64,000 nt of DNA. Origin: Candidatus Anammoximicrobium sp. Lineage in GTDB: Bacteria; Planctomycetota; Planctomycetia; Pirellulales; Pirellulaceae. The number at the start of each line of letters is the position of its first letter. Position 1 is the first letter of the stretch. This document shows positions 15,001 through 27,000 of this stretch, in pieces. The notes below the pieces were generated by a model. It had not been told where the DNA came from, searched no databases, and worked only from the letters and a program-made list of their open reading frames with translations. A program made the translations under genes and the position numbers. The stretch covers positions 1 to 64,000 of the forward strand of contig JAAYYU010000027.1 in the NCBI GenBank assembly GCA_012515235.1, in the 5' to 3' direction.

Positions 15001-18000
15001 TAGTCTCCGGTCGTGACGTCGATCATCACTGTCGGCCGCGATTCGGCCTCGATCGTGACGTTCCCGCCCGCGCTCAACTCGGCCTGATCGCCCAGCTCGG
15101 CCGCGACCGGGGCGGCCAGTTCAACCGCCGCCAACGAGCCGCCCACCGCCACGATGCCGCCGGTGATCTGGCCACAGTCCGAGCGGGCCGCAGGGGTGCT
15201 CTGCGCAGCAATCCGCACGTTGCCATCGGCCGTCACCTGCGCCAGATCGCCGACGATCGCCAAGACCGACCCGACGGTTTCCGGCTCGCTAGTGATCGCG
15301 GCGTCGATACTCAGCGAGTGCTTCGACAGCGCCGCGTTGATCCGCCCGGAGAGATCATCGCTGGCCAAGCCCTCGAGGCCCCCGGACAGGTCCAGCAGCC
15401 CGTTGATCCCACTGCGGGCCTTGTCGGCTTCGTCGTGCGCCTCGTCACCCAAACCGCCGCCGATCCCAATCGCCGAAATCGAGCCGCCGATGCCGGCCAA
15501 TGCGCCGATCGCATATCCTTTGGCGTACGATACGACGTCCTGGGTCGACTGGGCGTCGACCGTGACGTCGCCACCGGCTTGGACCGTTGCGCCCGGGCCG
15601 ATTTCCGCCGTCGCCGAGTTACGGATCACGCCCACGTCCAGCGATCCGCCCACACCCGCGACCAGCGACCCGGCCACGGACCCGGCGCTGCTGTCGATCC
15701 CGGCGTGATCCACCGCCAGGATCGTCACGTCCTGGCCGGGATGCGTCGTCGGATTGAATGGGCTCGGGCCGCCGCCCAGGTAAGCCCGAGTCACCGTCTC
15801 GATCAAATGCACCGAAGCCGCGCCGACGACCGACGCGATGCCACCCGCGCCGGCCGTTCCGCTGCGGCCGTTGATCCGAGCATGACTGGTCGCACGGATC
15901 GCCGTATCGCCAGCCGTATCGACACTCGCCGTATCCACCGACGCTGCGGTCTCGCCCGCGATGGTGACGTAATCGACCGCTCCGCCCACACCGGCCAGCA
16001 ACGAGATACTGAGCGCTCCGGCCTTGGTGCCCACATCGGCAATCCGCGTTGCCAGGACGTTCAAGTCGCCGGCGGTTGTCAACTCCGCCCCCTCGACCTG
16101 GGCCTGCGTATCAGAGAGGATCTCGACCGCGCTGACCGCGCCGGCTGCGCCGAGCGCACTGACGCCCGCACTGCCTGTCTGGGACGAGACCAGTTCCTGG
16201 GTCCAGGCGCTGACCTCGACGCCGCCGGAACCGGCCTGGACGGACGCGTGTGTCGTCGCGTTCCCGATCGTGGCGTACGTCGTGTTGTCGATCAGTGTGG
16301 TGTCAAAGCCGCCGACCACACCGACGCCGTTCGCCCCGACCGCGCCGCCCTGGTTCGTCACGTCCGTGGATTGACTCGCTCGTACGACGACACCAGCGCT
16401 ACCGTCCAACTGCTGCGTAATCGAAGAATCGGAGATGGCGGCTTGCGTGACGTCCGTGACCAGATTGACCGCCTTGTTCACGGCCAGACCCACGCCGCCG
16501 ATACTGCCCGTGGCAAAGGACGAGTCGATCGTTTCCTGGCTGTCGGCTACCACGGCCACGCCGTAGAACGTCTCCGTCGTTTCCGCCAGACGGTCATCCT
16601 GCCAGCCGGTCGCGTTGGCCGCTTTGCTCCAGCGGGAGACGTCGACGCCCGTGCCGGTCCCGCCGGCGGTGACCGCCGAGCTGTCGATGACCGCCGAGAC
16701 GTGGTTCGCCAGCGTGTTGGTGACGATCGTGCCGCCGATGCCCAGGTATCCGCCGACGGCGCCCGTGCCGCCGTCTGCGGTGATGTCGCCGTCCCAGCGC
16801 GCGAGGACCAGCACCGTGCCGCTCGCCACAACGGTGCTGGTATCGATCAGGGCTTCGACCGTGTTGCCGATCGTCTGGATGGCGATCGTCCCGGCTACAC
16901 CGGCCATCATTCCGCCCGCCCCGCCGGCTGCCACGGCCTCGATTGTCCCGGAGCCGAGGGCCTGGACGACCACATTTCCCGCGGACGCCGTGACCGAACT
17001 GTTGAGCACTTGGGCGGTGACGCGATTGCCAATCACGTTGTAGGCCGCTCCGCCGCCGAGACCGCCCAGGACGCCGATCGCCATCTCGCCGGACAGCGAC
17101 TGGATGGTCGCCGCATCGGAGGCCCGCACGGCGACGTTGTCGGCGTTGACCGTCGAGTTCTCGATGAGCGCCTCGGTGGTGTTGGTGACCACATTGGCCG
17201 CCAGCGTGGCCGCTCCCGCCGCGGCAGAGAACGCCATGCCGCCCGCAAAGCTGTAGATCGCCGCTGCTGTCTCGGCCTGGACATACACTCCGGACTCGGC
17301 CGTCACGGTGGATCCGGAAATCATGGCCGTGACGCTGTTGGTGATCACGTTGGCTCCGATGACGACCGTAACGGCGACACCGCCCGAGCCCGCGATGCTG
17401 AGCGCGGCCGAGCGGATGCGGGACTGATCGGCGGCCGCCAGATCCACCTCGCCACCGGCCGCGACCAGCGAGTCGCTATCGATCGTCGTCGCCACGGTGT
17501 TGGTGATCACGTTCCCGAACCCGGTGGCGCTGACCGCCGCGTACGTGGCAACTCCCACGCCCACGGTCAGGGCGATGATCCCGGAATCGGTCGCGGCGTC
17601 GAGCGTCACCGAACCGCCGGCGGTGACTTCGGAGTCCACGATGTCCGCCCGGATGGTATTGGCGATCACATTGCCCGAGACGGCGCCGCTGACCGCAACG
17701 GCGCCCGAACCGGAAATGCTTGCCAGAATGGCCAGGATGTTGGTATCGAGGTCAAACGGCGAGTCTTCGATCGCCGCGTTGACCTGCTCCCGCTTGTCCT
17801 CCGGCATGATCCACTCGGGGATCGCGCTGGGGGCGATGTCCTCGGCCGACAGACTCACGCCCCCGGCGGCCGCGATCGCGGAACCGTTGATTTCGGAAGC
17901 AAGCGTGTTGGTGATCACATTCCCCAAGCCCGCGACCGTGACCGCCACCGTGCCCGAGGCGGAGACGCCCACCGAGATGGCCCGAATGACGTTCGACGAC

Positions 18001-21000
18001 TCGGCAAGCAGGGCCAGGCTGGAACTGGTCGTGAGGGTCGAATCCGTGACGGCGGTCCGGGTCGTGTTCGTGATGTCGTTCACGACGATGGGAACCTCGA
18101 CCGCCGCCGTGCCGCTGGCGGCAACGCCCACGACAAAGGCGTCGATCGTGGAAGTGTCTGTGGCGGTCAGGGATACCGCGCCACCCGCCGCAACGGTCGA
18201 ATTCGCAATCGTGGCCGACGTGTTGTCCACGATCACATTGGCAGCGATTAACGCCTGGACGGCGACGGCTCCCGTTGCCCCGACACCGGTGGCGAAGGCG
18301 TAAATGGTCGCCTTGTTCCTGGCGTCGACGCTCAGCGCACTCCCGCTGTTGACCCTCGAATTGGCAATGCCCGCCGCGATGGTGCTGACAATCACGTTCG
18401 CGCCGATGATGGCAGAAACCGCCACGCCGCCCGAGGCGGCCACGCTGACCGCGACAGACCGGATGAACGATTCGTTCTGCGCGGCAAGATCCACCGAACC
18501 CGCCGCGTCGACCGTCGAGGTGTCCTCGATCTGAGCCTCGACCGCGCTGGTAATCACGTTGCCAAACCCGCTGGCATCGACTGCCACGGCGCCCGAGGCG
18601 CCCACGCCCACGATCAAGGCGATGATCCCCGAATCCGTCGACGCGTCCAGGGAAACCGATCCGCCGGAGGTCACCGCGGAGTGGACGATGTCGGCGGTGA
18701 TCGCATGGGTGATCACGTTGCCCGAAACCGTGCCGCTCACAGCCACTTTGCCGGACCCGGACACGCTGACCATGACGGCCAGGATGTTTGCATCCAGGTC
18801 GATAGGCGAGTCTTCGAGGGCCGCGTTCACGTCCTCTCTTTTATCGTCTGGGAGCAGCCACTCGGGAAGAAGCCCCGGAGCCACGTCGTTTGCCGACAGG
18901 CTCACGTCCCCAGCCGCGACAATCGTCGATCCCGTCATCAACGACGATAGCGTGTTGGTGATCACGTTGCCCAGGCCCGACACGGTGACCGCCACCACGC
19001 CGGAAGCCGAGACGCCGACCGACAGAGCCCGGATGACGTTCGACGACTCGGAAAACACGGTGAGACTCGAGTCCGTCGTCAGGATCGAATCCGTGATGGC
19101 AGCTCGCGTCGTGTTCGTGATGTCGTTCACCACCAGAGGCACCGTGACGGCGACCGTGCCGCTGGCCGCGACCCCGACCACCAGGGCATCGATGCTGGAC
19201 GAGTTCCGTGCGGCCAGCGACACGGCGCCGCCCGCATCGACGGCGGATCTGGTAATCGTGGCCGCCGTATCGTCCACGATCACGTTGGCCGCGATCAGCG
19301 CCTGGACCGCGACGACGCCCGAGGCTCCCACACCGGTAGCCAAGGCGTAGACCGTCGCCCGGGTTTCGGCGTGGATGTCCAAAGTCGTCCCGCTGGCCAC
19401 CGTGGAATCGGCGATGCCGGCCGCGACCGTATCCGCGATCACGTTCGCGCCGACAATGGCCGTGACGGCCGCCGTGCCGGAGGCGGCCACACTGACCGCA
19501 ATCGAATTCATGGACGACGAGTCGATGGCCGCAAGGTCCACTCGTTCTCCGGCCTCGACCGTCGAGTTCCCGCCGATGAAGGCCTCGATGCTGTTGGTAA
19601 TCACGTTGCCAAAAGCGGACGCCTGGACCGCCACCGTCCCCGCGGCGCCCACGCCCACGGTGATCGCGATAATGCCGGAATCTGACAGAGAAGACACCAC
19701 GACGTCCCCGCCGGCGGTTACGTCAGCCCCGTCGATCTCCGCGCTGACCGCGTTCGTGATCACATTTCCCGAGACGGCCGCACTGACCGCCACGGTCCCC
19801 GAACCGGCCACACTGACCATGATCGCCAGGATGCCCGCGTTCAGATCGACCGGCGTGCCTTCCAGGGCCGTATCCAGCTCGGCCTCTTTTTCTTCGGACA
19901 GCATCCAGTCGGGAAGCACGCTCGGCGCCTGGTCGATGGCGGAAACGGAAACATCTCCGCCGGCCGTCACCGTCGAGCCGCCCGTAATGCCGGCCGTCAC
20001 CTCGTTGGCGATCGCGTTGCCCAGCGCCGAGACGGCAACGGAAACCGTGCCGGCTCCCGAAGCGCCGATGGCCAGCGCGCGGATGATCGCGGACGATTCC
20101 GCGGTGACAATCACGTTGGCATCCGAAGAAACGGTGGCCCCGTCGATCCTGGCGAGCAGGGTATTGGTGATCGCATTGGCCGCTGCCCCGCCGCCGACCG
20201 CTACCTCGTTGGCGCCCGCGGCGCCGACGGATAGAGCCTCGATCGAGGACGCGTCGATGGCCGAAGCCGTCACGTCACCCTGCGCATCCACCCGCGAACC
20301 GCGGACGATCTCCGCGGCGATCGTATTGTTGATGACGTTGACCGACAGGCTAACGCCCGCGGCCATCGCGCCGCTGGAGCCGGCTCCACCCACGGTCAGG
20401 TTGATGATCTGCGAGCTGTTCGTCTCCGGCAGCACGATCCCGGACGTGCCCAGGCTGATGTCCGCCAGGTCGGCCGCGGTGTCCGGCGGTGCGATCCCGG
20501 CGGCCACGGTAACCTTTCCGGCCGTCGAGGTGACGGTCGAGCCGTCGACGAGCGCGTGGATCGCGTTCTGTTCATAGACGGTCGAGGCGGCGATGCCGAC
20601 CGCGGCCGTCTTGGATCCGGCAAAGCCACCGGCCACGACGACCACCGTGATCTGGTCATCCGCCGTGACCCCGACATCCCCCGCGGCGGTGATCGTGGAT
20701 GCGCCGGTCACCGCGGCCTCGACGGTGTTCACCACCACGCTGACGGACACCGAGCCGCCCAGGGCAAACTGTTTCCCCAGGGCTCCGCCCAGCGTGACGC
20801 CGACCAGCACTTCCTCGGCGTCCGCACTGATGATCACGGTCGACCCCGTCGAAGCAAGCGTCGATCCGTCCACACCGGCCGTGACGGAATCGAAGATGAG
20901 GTTGATACCGACAGCCGCGCCGGCGGCCGCCTGCTCCGTGGAAACCGCCAGCCCGCCGCCCAGGGCCACGGAGATTTCCCGATCGTCCGCTTGCAGCGTT

Positions 21001-24000
21001 AACGCAGCGGAGGCCTGGACCGTGCTGTCGGCCACGTGCGCATCGATCGTGTTGACAAACAGATTGATGCCCACCGAAGCGCCGATGGCCAGCTTCTTGG
21101 AACCGGCCCCTGCGACCGCCAGCGAGACGACGGTGCCCGTCTCCTGGGCCGTCTGCGTGAAGCTTCCCACGATGGTCGTGAGGGTCGAGCCCTCGACCGC
21201 GGAGCGAACTGCGTTATCGAGTACATTCACCGCGATCGCCGCGCCGATGCCGCGTTCTTTCCCGATCGCCAAGGCGCCGGCAAACGAGTAGATGGACGAG
21301 CGGTCCTCGGCGTGTACCGTGATGTTGCCGGCCGAGTCGCCCGTCGTGCGGCTGTCGAGGATGTTGGCTTCCACGGTGTTGTGAACGTAATTCACCGAGA
21401 CGGTCCCCGCCGCCGCATAGCCGCCTTGGACGTAACGCGATCCCGTGGCAATTCCGATGGACCCCGTGACCGACACGATCAACCCGTCGGCGGTGGCCCG
21501 CACGTCGAGGTCGCCCGCATGCTTGAGGTCCGTCACCTGGGACATCTCGGCCCGCACGTCGTTCTCGGAATACGAGAAGGCAAAGGCGATTCCAAATCCG
21601 GCCTTGGCGCCGAATCCGCCCGCGCCGCCGATGGTGATCCGGTTGGTGTCGTCGCTGGCGTCCAGCGTGACCGGACCGTGGACCACGCCCGCGGTGTTTT
21701 GCAGCAGCGATTCCACCGTGTACATCGTGACATCGACACTCACCGAACCGCCGACGCCGACCGCCTTGTCGCCCCGCGCCAGGCCGAAGCCCGCGGTCAG
21801 CGAAACGGTCCAGCCGCTGCGGATTGCTTCGATCTCCAGCGCGTTCAAATCGAGGCTGGCCGCGCCATCGACGAAGGCTTTGGTATCGCCCGTCAGGATA
21901 TTGACCCCGAAAGCGCCCGCGATGCCGGCACTCTTCATGTACGACGACGACTTGCCAAAGGCGACGGCGCCAGCCAGCGCCCCGTGGCTGGTCGAGTTCC
22001 GTGCCTCCACGACGAGACCACCGCCCGAGACAACGATCGGTCCGCTATCGAGCACATAGGCCCGGGCGTCGTCGTCGATCACCTGTACCGTTGCAGAACC
22101 GGAGACCGCGATTCCTGACTTGGGCATCGAGTAGCCGGTGACGTTGCTCGGGATTCCTCCCGTGCTGTCGCTCTGGTCTTTCTTGGACAGCAGGGATTTC
22201 GCGGCACCCAGCAAGCCGCTCAGGAATGACTGATCGGGGCTTTGCGGCTCCGCCTGCGTTTGCGGCTTTGCGCTGCCGTCGGCATAGCTGCCGGACACGG
22301 CAAAGTTGCCGAGGAAGCCGCCGTTGTGGGCGCCGACCAGCACGTTCCCGCCGGCGGTGAGACTGCCTTTCACCACGGACGGCGCATCGCCTTCCAAGTC
22401 GCCGACGACGGCCTGGGTGTCGCGCAGGATCACGCTCACTCCCACCGCTCCGCCGATCCCGACGTGGTCGGAAACGGCCACGCCGCCTTCCAGGCCGATG
22501 ACGAAGGAGTCGTCGCTGGCCTTCACGACGACGGAACCGTTCTCGGCCGGATCGGTCTGGTCCGGATCGAAGACCAGGCCGGAGCCCACGTCGATGATGG
22601 CGCCGCCGGCGATCTGGGCCAGGGTCTTGTTCCGCACGACGTTCAGCACCAGCGCGCCGTTGAAGCCCACGTTGCCGGCCTGGCCGCCCGACGCGCCGAT
22701 GTCGACGCTCAACACGTTCGTTTCCGCGTTGACGCACAGGCTGTCCGCGCGCACGCGTGCCTCGTCCTCAATTTTCGCCGTCGTGGTATCGTCGAAGTGG
22801 AAGCCCAGCAGGGTGACGCCGACCGCCCCCTTTTCCTCCGCGCCGGTGCCGGCCCCGGGTTTGGCGAACGCATCCTTCCACCACTTCTTCGTATTGTTCC
22901 AGCTCCACGGGTCGATTGGCTTGCCGATGGTCTTGAACGGGATCGGGATCTGCAAGCTGGTAAACGGGATCTTCGGCTTGATGATCCCGCTCTTGTCCGC
23001 CGCGACCTGCAAGGACGGCAGTGCGACATTGCCGCCGAGATTCACGGCTTCGTTGTGGTTGGTGGCCACGACCGACACGGCCTGATCGACGCTCGCAGGA
23101 CTCTGCTGGTTGATCGACGCGCCGCTGCGAATCACCGCTTCGGCGTTCTGCCGGAGGTTCAGGAACGTGATCGCCCCGGCGACGGCCAGTTCCGCGCCGT
23201 TGGCCGTCGCGATACTCATCGAGTTGGCGATCCAATTCGAGAACCCGAAATCGCCGCTCAGATAGCTCGGCAGGATCGTCAGAAACGCGTCCCGTTTCCG
23301 AGCCGCCGGGTTGATGGCCGCCCACAGCGTCTCGTCGCTGAAGTCCTCGCTGGCCAAGGCAATATCTTTCGGCGTTGTGCCCAGGTACTCGTACCACGTG
23401 CCCACGTCGCCGCCGCCGGTGTGGTTGTCGCCGATCTCGACCGTGTCGCCGGCGTAGACCTTGACGTCCTGCTCGGCGTCTTCCGTTGTATAGGTGGCCG
23501 TTTCGAGCCAGGGATCGACCAGGTTCTTGAGCCAGGCGAAGGAGAAGTCGCTGAGCGTCTCGGCGTTGACGGACAGCGCGCCGGCGGCGTCGACGGTCGC
23601 CGCCGAGCCCACGTAGGCTTGCGCATCGTTCTTGCAGATGCCAACGCTCAGGGCCACGGCCCCGGAGATCTTGCTGGGGCTGGTAACCGATGCGGTATCG
23701 GGGTTGGCTGCCGCGGAAGCGCTGGCGCTGATCCACGGGGAACTCGCGATCGAACTGTGCACCGCGACGTCGCCGCCGGCGTCAACCTCTCCGCTGCGGT
23801 CGTCGCCGTCAGCGTTGCTATCGCCGATCCGGGCGACGGTCCGGTTGGTGTCGACCACGACCGAGATCCCGCCCGCCGCATCGAAGGCACTGTCGTCCTT
23901 GGGGATGCTCGTGTCCGGCGGACCCTTGGTGATCTTTGCCTGCAGCTTGGGAAGCAAGACCTCCGAGATGAAGCCGGAGACGGGCGATGTGAGACTCGAC

Positions 24001-27000
24001 TTGGTGTCGTCCAGGAGATCGCCTTTCGAGTTGCTGCCCGTTCCCGCCTGGGCCATCGTGCCGATGGTCACCGACGGCATCACGAACAGCTTCTTGACCG
24101 GCACCATGTCCTGAACCGCGGTCGCCGACACCTCGACGTCCCCGGCCACGGTGGCGGTGCCGTCAAGCCAGGCGTTCGTGTCGCCGTCCTCGACGGAGAT
24201 CGCGGCGGCGATCGCCAGCGAGCCGTCGTTTCCCGACGGGGACCGGGACATCACGCGGGTGCGGTCGATTGTGTCCGCCAGGATGTACAGGCTGCCGCCG
24301 ACATCCAATACCGCGTCGTCGGTCACGCGGGCGTTGGTGTCGGAGACGATGATCCCCAAAGCGAAGCCCACGGCGATTCGCTTGACCGCCGTGTTGTCAT
24401 TGACCACGTCCAACCAGTGATCCGTCGTCGCCCGGACGGTCAGATCGCCGGCGGTCGTGACCGTGCCGGCCACGTCGACCGTGGCATCCGACAGGATAAT
24501 TCCGACCCCGAACCCGCCGATAATCGAAGCCAGCGGCGCAGCCTGGATCTTCCCGTAACTGCGGGCATAGGCCGTGAAATCGCGGGCCGCGATTGTCGAG
24601 CCGGTTTGGAGGTCGATTTTCGAGTCGACCTGTTCCCAGGCCAAGGTGGCCTCGAAAGTCAACAGCCCTTCCAGCACGTTGCCGGCGATATTTGCCAGAT
24701 CGCCCGCCACCCCCGTAGCGCCGCTGACCTGGCGGTTGTCCGCGGTGGCCAGGATCGTGACGTCCCGGCCCTTGAGTTGAGCATCCGAGGAGAGGACGAC
24801 GTCGACCTCCGAAATATCGATGTCCAGCCCCGGGGTCCAAATCGACGTATCGTCGACGGCGCTGATCGCGATGTCCCCGGAGGTCTCGATGCTCGCCCCC
24901 TCGGCCAGCAGCTTTGCGCCGGCCCCGATGGTGATCGTGTGGCCGTCCAAAGTGATGCTCCCGGCTTGACCGGTCGCCTCGCTCGTCGAGACCGTGACGC
25001 CGTCGGCAATCGTGATCGTCTCGGCCTTCATGCGGAGGTCATTGCCGTTCAGCGCGAGATCTCCGTAGATCACGATGCTGTCGGGACCGTCGTCGCTATG
25101 GAGGCTGCCGCCGTCGAGCGTAAGGTCCGCGTTGAGGGTGCCGAGCGCGGACAGCGTGCCGTCGAACTTCTGGCCTACATGGATGTGCTCCGTCGTCCCT
25201 TGCGCGTTGAAGCCCGTACTGACGTTCAAGGATACCAACGGGTCGCGGATCGTCGTGGTCTTGACTCCCGGCAAAACGCCACTCTGCTCATCCAGCGCGA
25301 TCTGGCCCGCGACCGGCCGCCAGATGTGGACCCGGTTGTCGATGGAAGCTCGCGGTTTGAAGACGAAGTTGTCCACCGTGAACAAGCCGTCTACGCTCTC
25401 GTTCGCGGTGCCGTAGCTCAACGTGTGATAGTGCCCGCTGCCAAGCGTGAGGCTGTCGCTGCCGTCACCGCCGTCCAAGGTGAGGGCCGGGACGAAGTCG
25501 ACGATCGTCGAGCTGTCGATCGTATCGTCGCCCGCAGCGGCAAGGATCGTCAGCGAGCCTGCGGTGCCGGGGTCGTTGAAGGTGATCGTCCCGAACGTGT
25601 TCGCGCTGACGGAATAGTACCCCGCGGCGGCCGGCGCGAGGACGATCTGGTCGGGCCCATCCGTCGCCTGGACGATCAGGTTCTCGGGGCTCTCCACATC
25701 CGAGTACGTGAACAACGTGCCGGCGTCCAGACTCGCCGTTCCCGCTGCCACGTCGAGGCTCGTGGCGTTTGCCTCGGCCTGCAACTCGAAGAACACGCGA
25801 TCATGGCCGGCGCCGCCAGCGATCGCCAGGGCGGCCGTCAGGCCGAGGTCGCCGAAGGTCACGGTGTCGTCACCCGCGTCGCCCCGCAGCGTCAGCGTCC
25901 CTGTCGGCTCGGCCAGCGAGAAGGGAAGGAAGCGGCCATTGTCGCTCTCGATCTTCACCGCCGCCGCGCCCTCCTGGCTCAGCCGGACCGCGTCGTCGCG
26001 GTTGGTCCCCGTCCAGGTTCGATGCGTCGCGGCCGACGAGTCGGTGATCGTCTCGATGCCCGAATAGCGGAACCAGGCGTCATCCCGGCCGATCTGCCCG
26101 GCGTCATGATCGATCGTGGCCTGGATCGCTTTGACCGGCGTGATCGACAGCGAGACGTCAAACGCGGCCCCCGTGACGTTCGTCAGCACCAGCGTGTCGC
26201 CCCGCGCGCCGGCCACGAATTGGGCCGTCGTATTTTCGTTCAGCGCAGACACGAGTCCGGCGGCCACGTCGTCCAGCGTCGCGCCCGCCTTGGCCACGTA
26301 ATAGCGATGGTAGGTTGTCTGGCCGTCTCGCGTCAGTCCAAGGCTCCACTCTTCGCTTTCCGCGGCCGTGCCCGTCAAGCGGATCATCTTCGCGGTCGCG
26401 GTCGTGGTGTCCATGCTGGTCGCACCACCGAGGGGAACGGTCGCGGTCATCGTAAAGACCTGCATCGTGTTCGCGATGACCAGCGTGTCCCCGACCACGC
26501 TGGCGACGAACCCGTCCGCCGCATCGGCGTTGATGTCCTCGGCCAGGCCCAAGGCCACGTCGTGCAGCGTCACCTGCGTTCCCGAAACCACATAGCTGTG
26601 CGTGGTCGTCGTGCCGCCCGCTGTGAGCGTTACCTCCCACTGCTCGGTATCTCTCGCTTCGCCAAACAATGTGACGGTCGCCGTCGCCGCCGGGCTCGAG
26701 ACGGCTGCGGTGGGTACCACTTGCAGGCTGGTCTCGAAGTCCTCCCCGGAAACGTTCGTGATAACGAGCGTGTCTCCCTCGGCGCTGGCCGCGTAATTCG
26801 CCGGGGAATCGGCGTTGATCTGGGCCGCGAGGCCGTTGGCGACATCGTTCCGCGTCGCGCCCGTGCCCGCAACGGCGTAGGCGTAGTAGGTGGTCGTGCC
26901 GGCCGCGTCCGTCAACGCAACTTTCCAGTTCTCCAGATCCGTGGCATCACCGGTCAGATTCACGGCCGTAGTGCCCACGTTGCTGTAAGCCCGGTAAACC

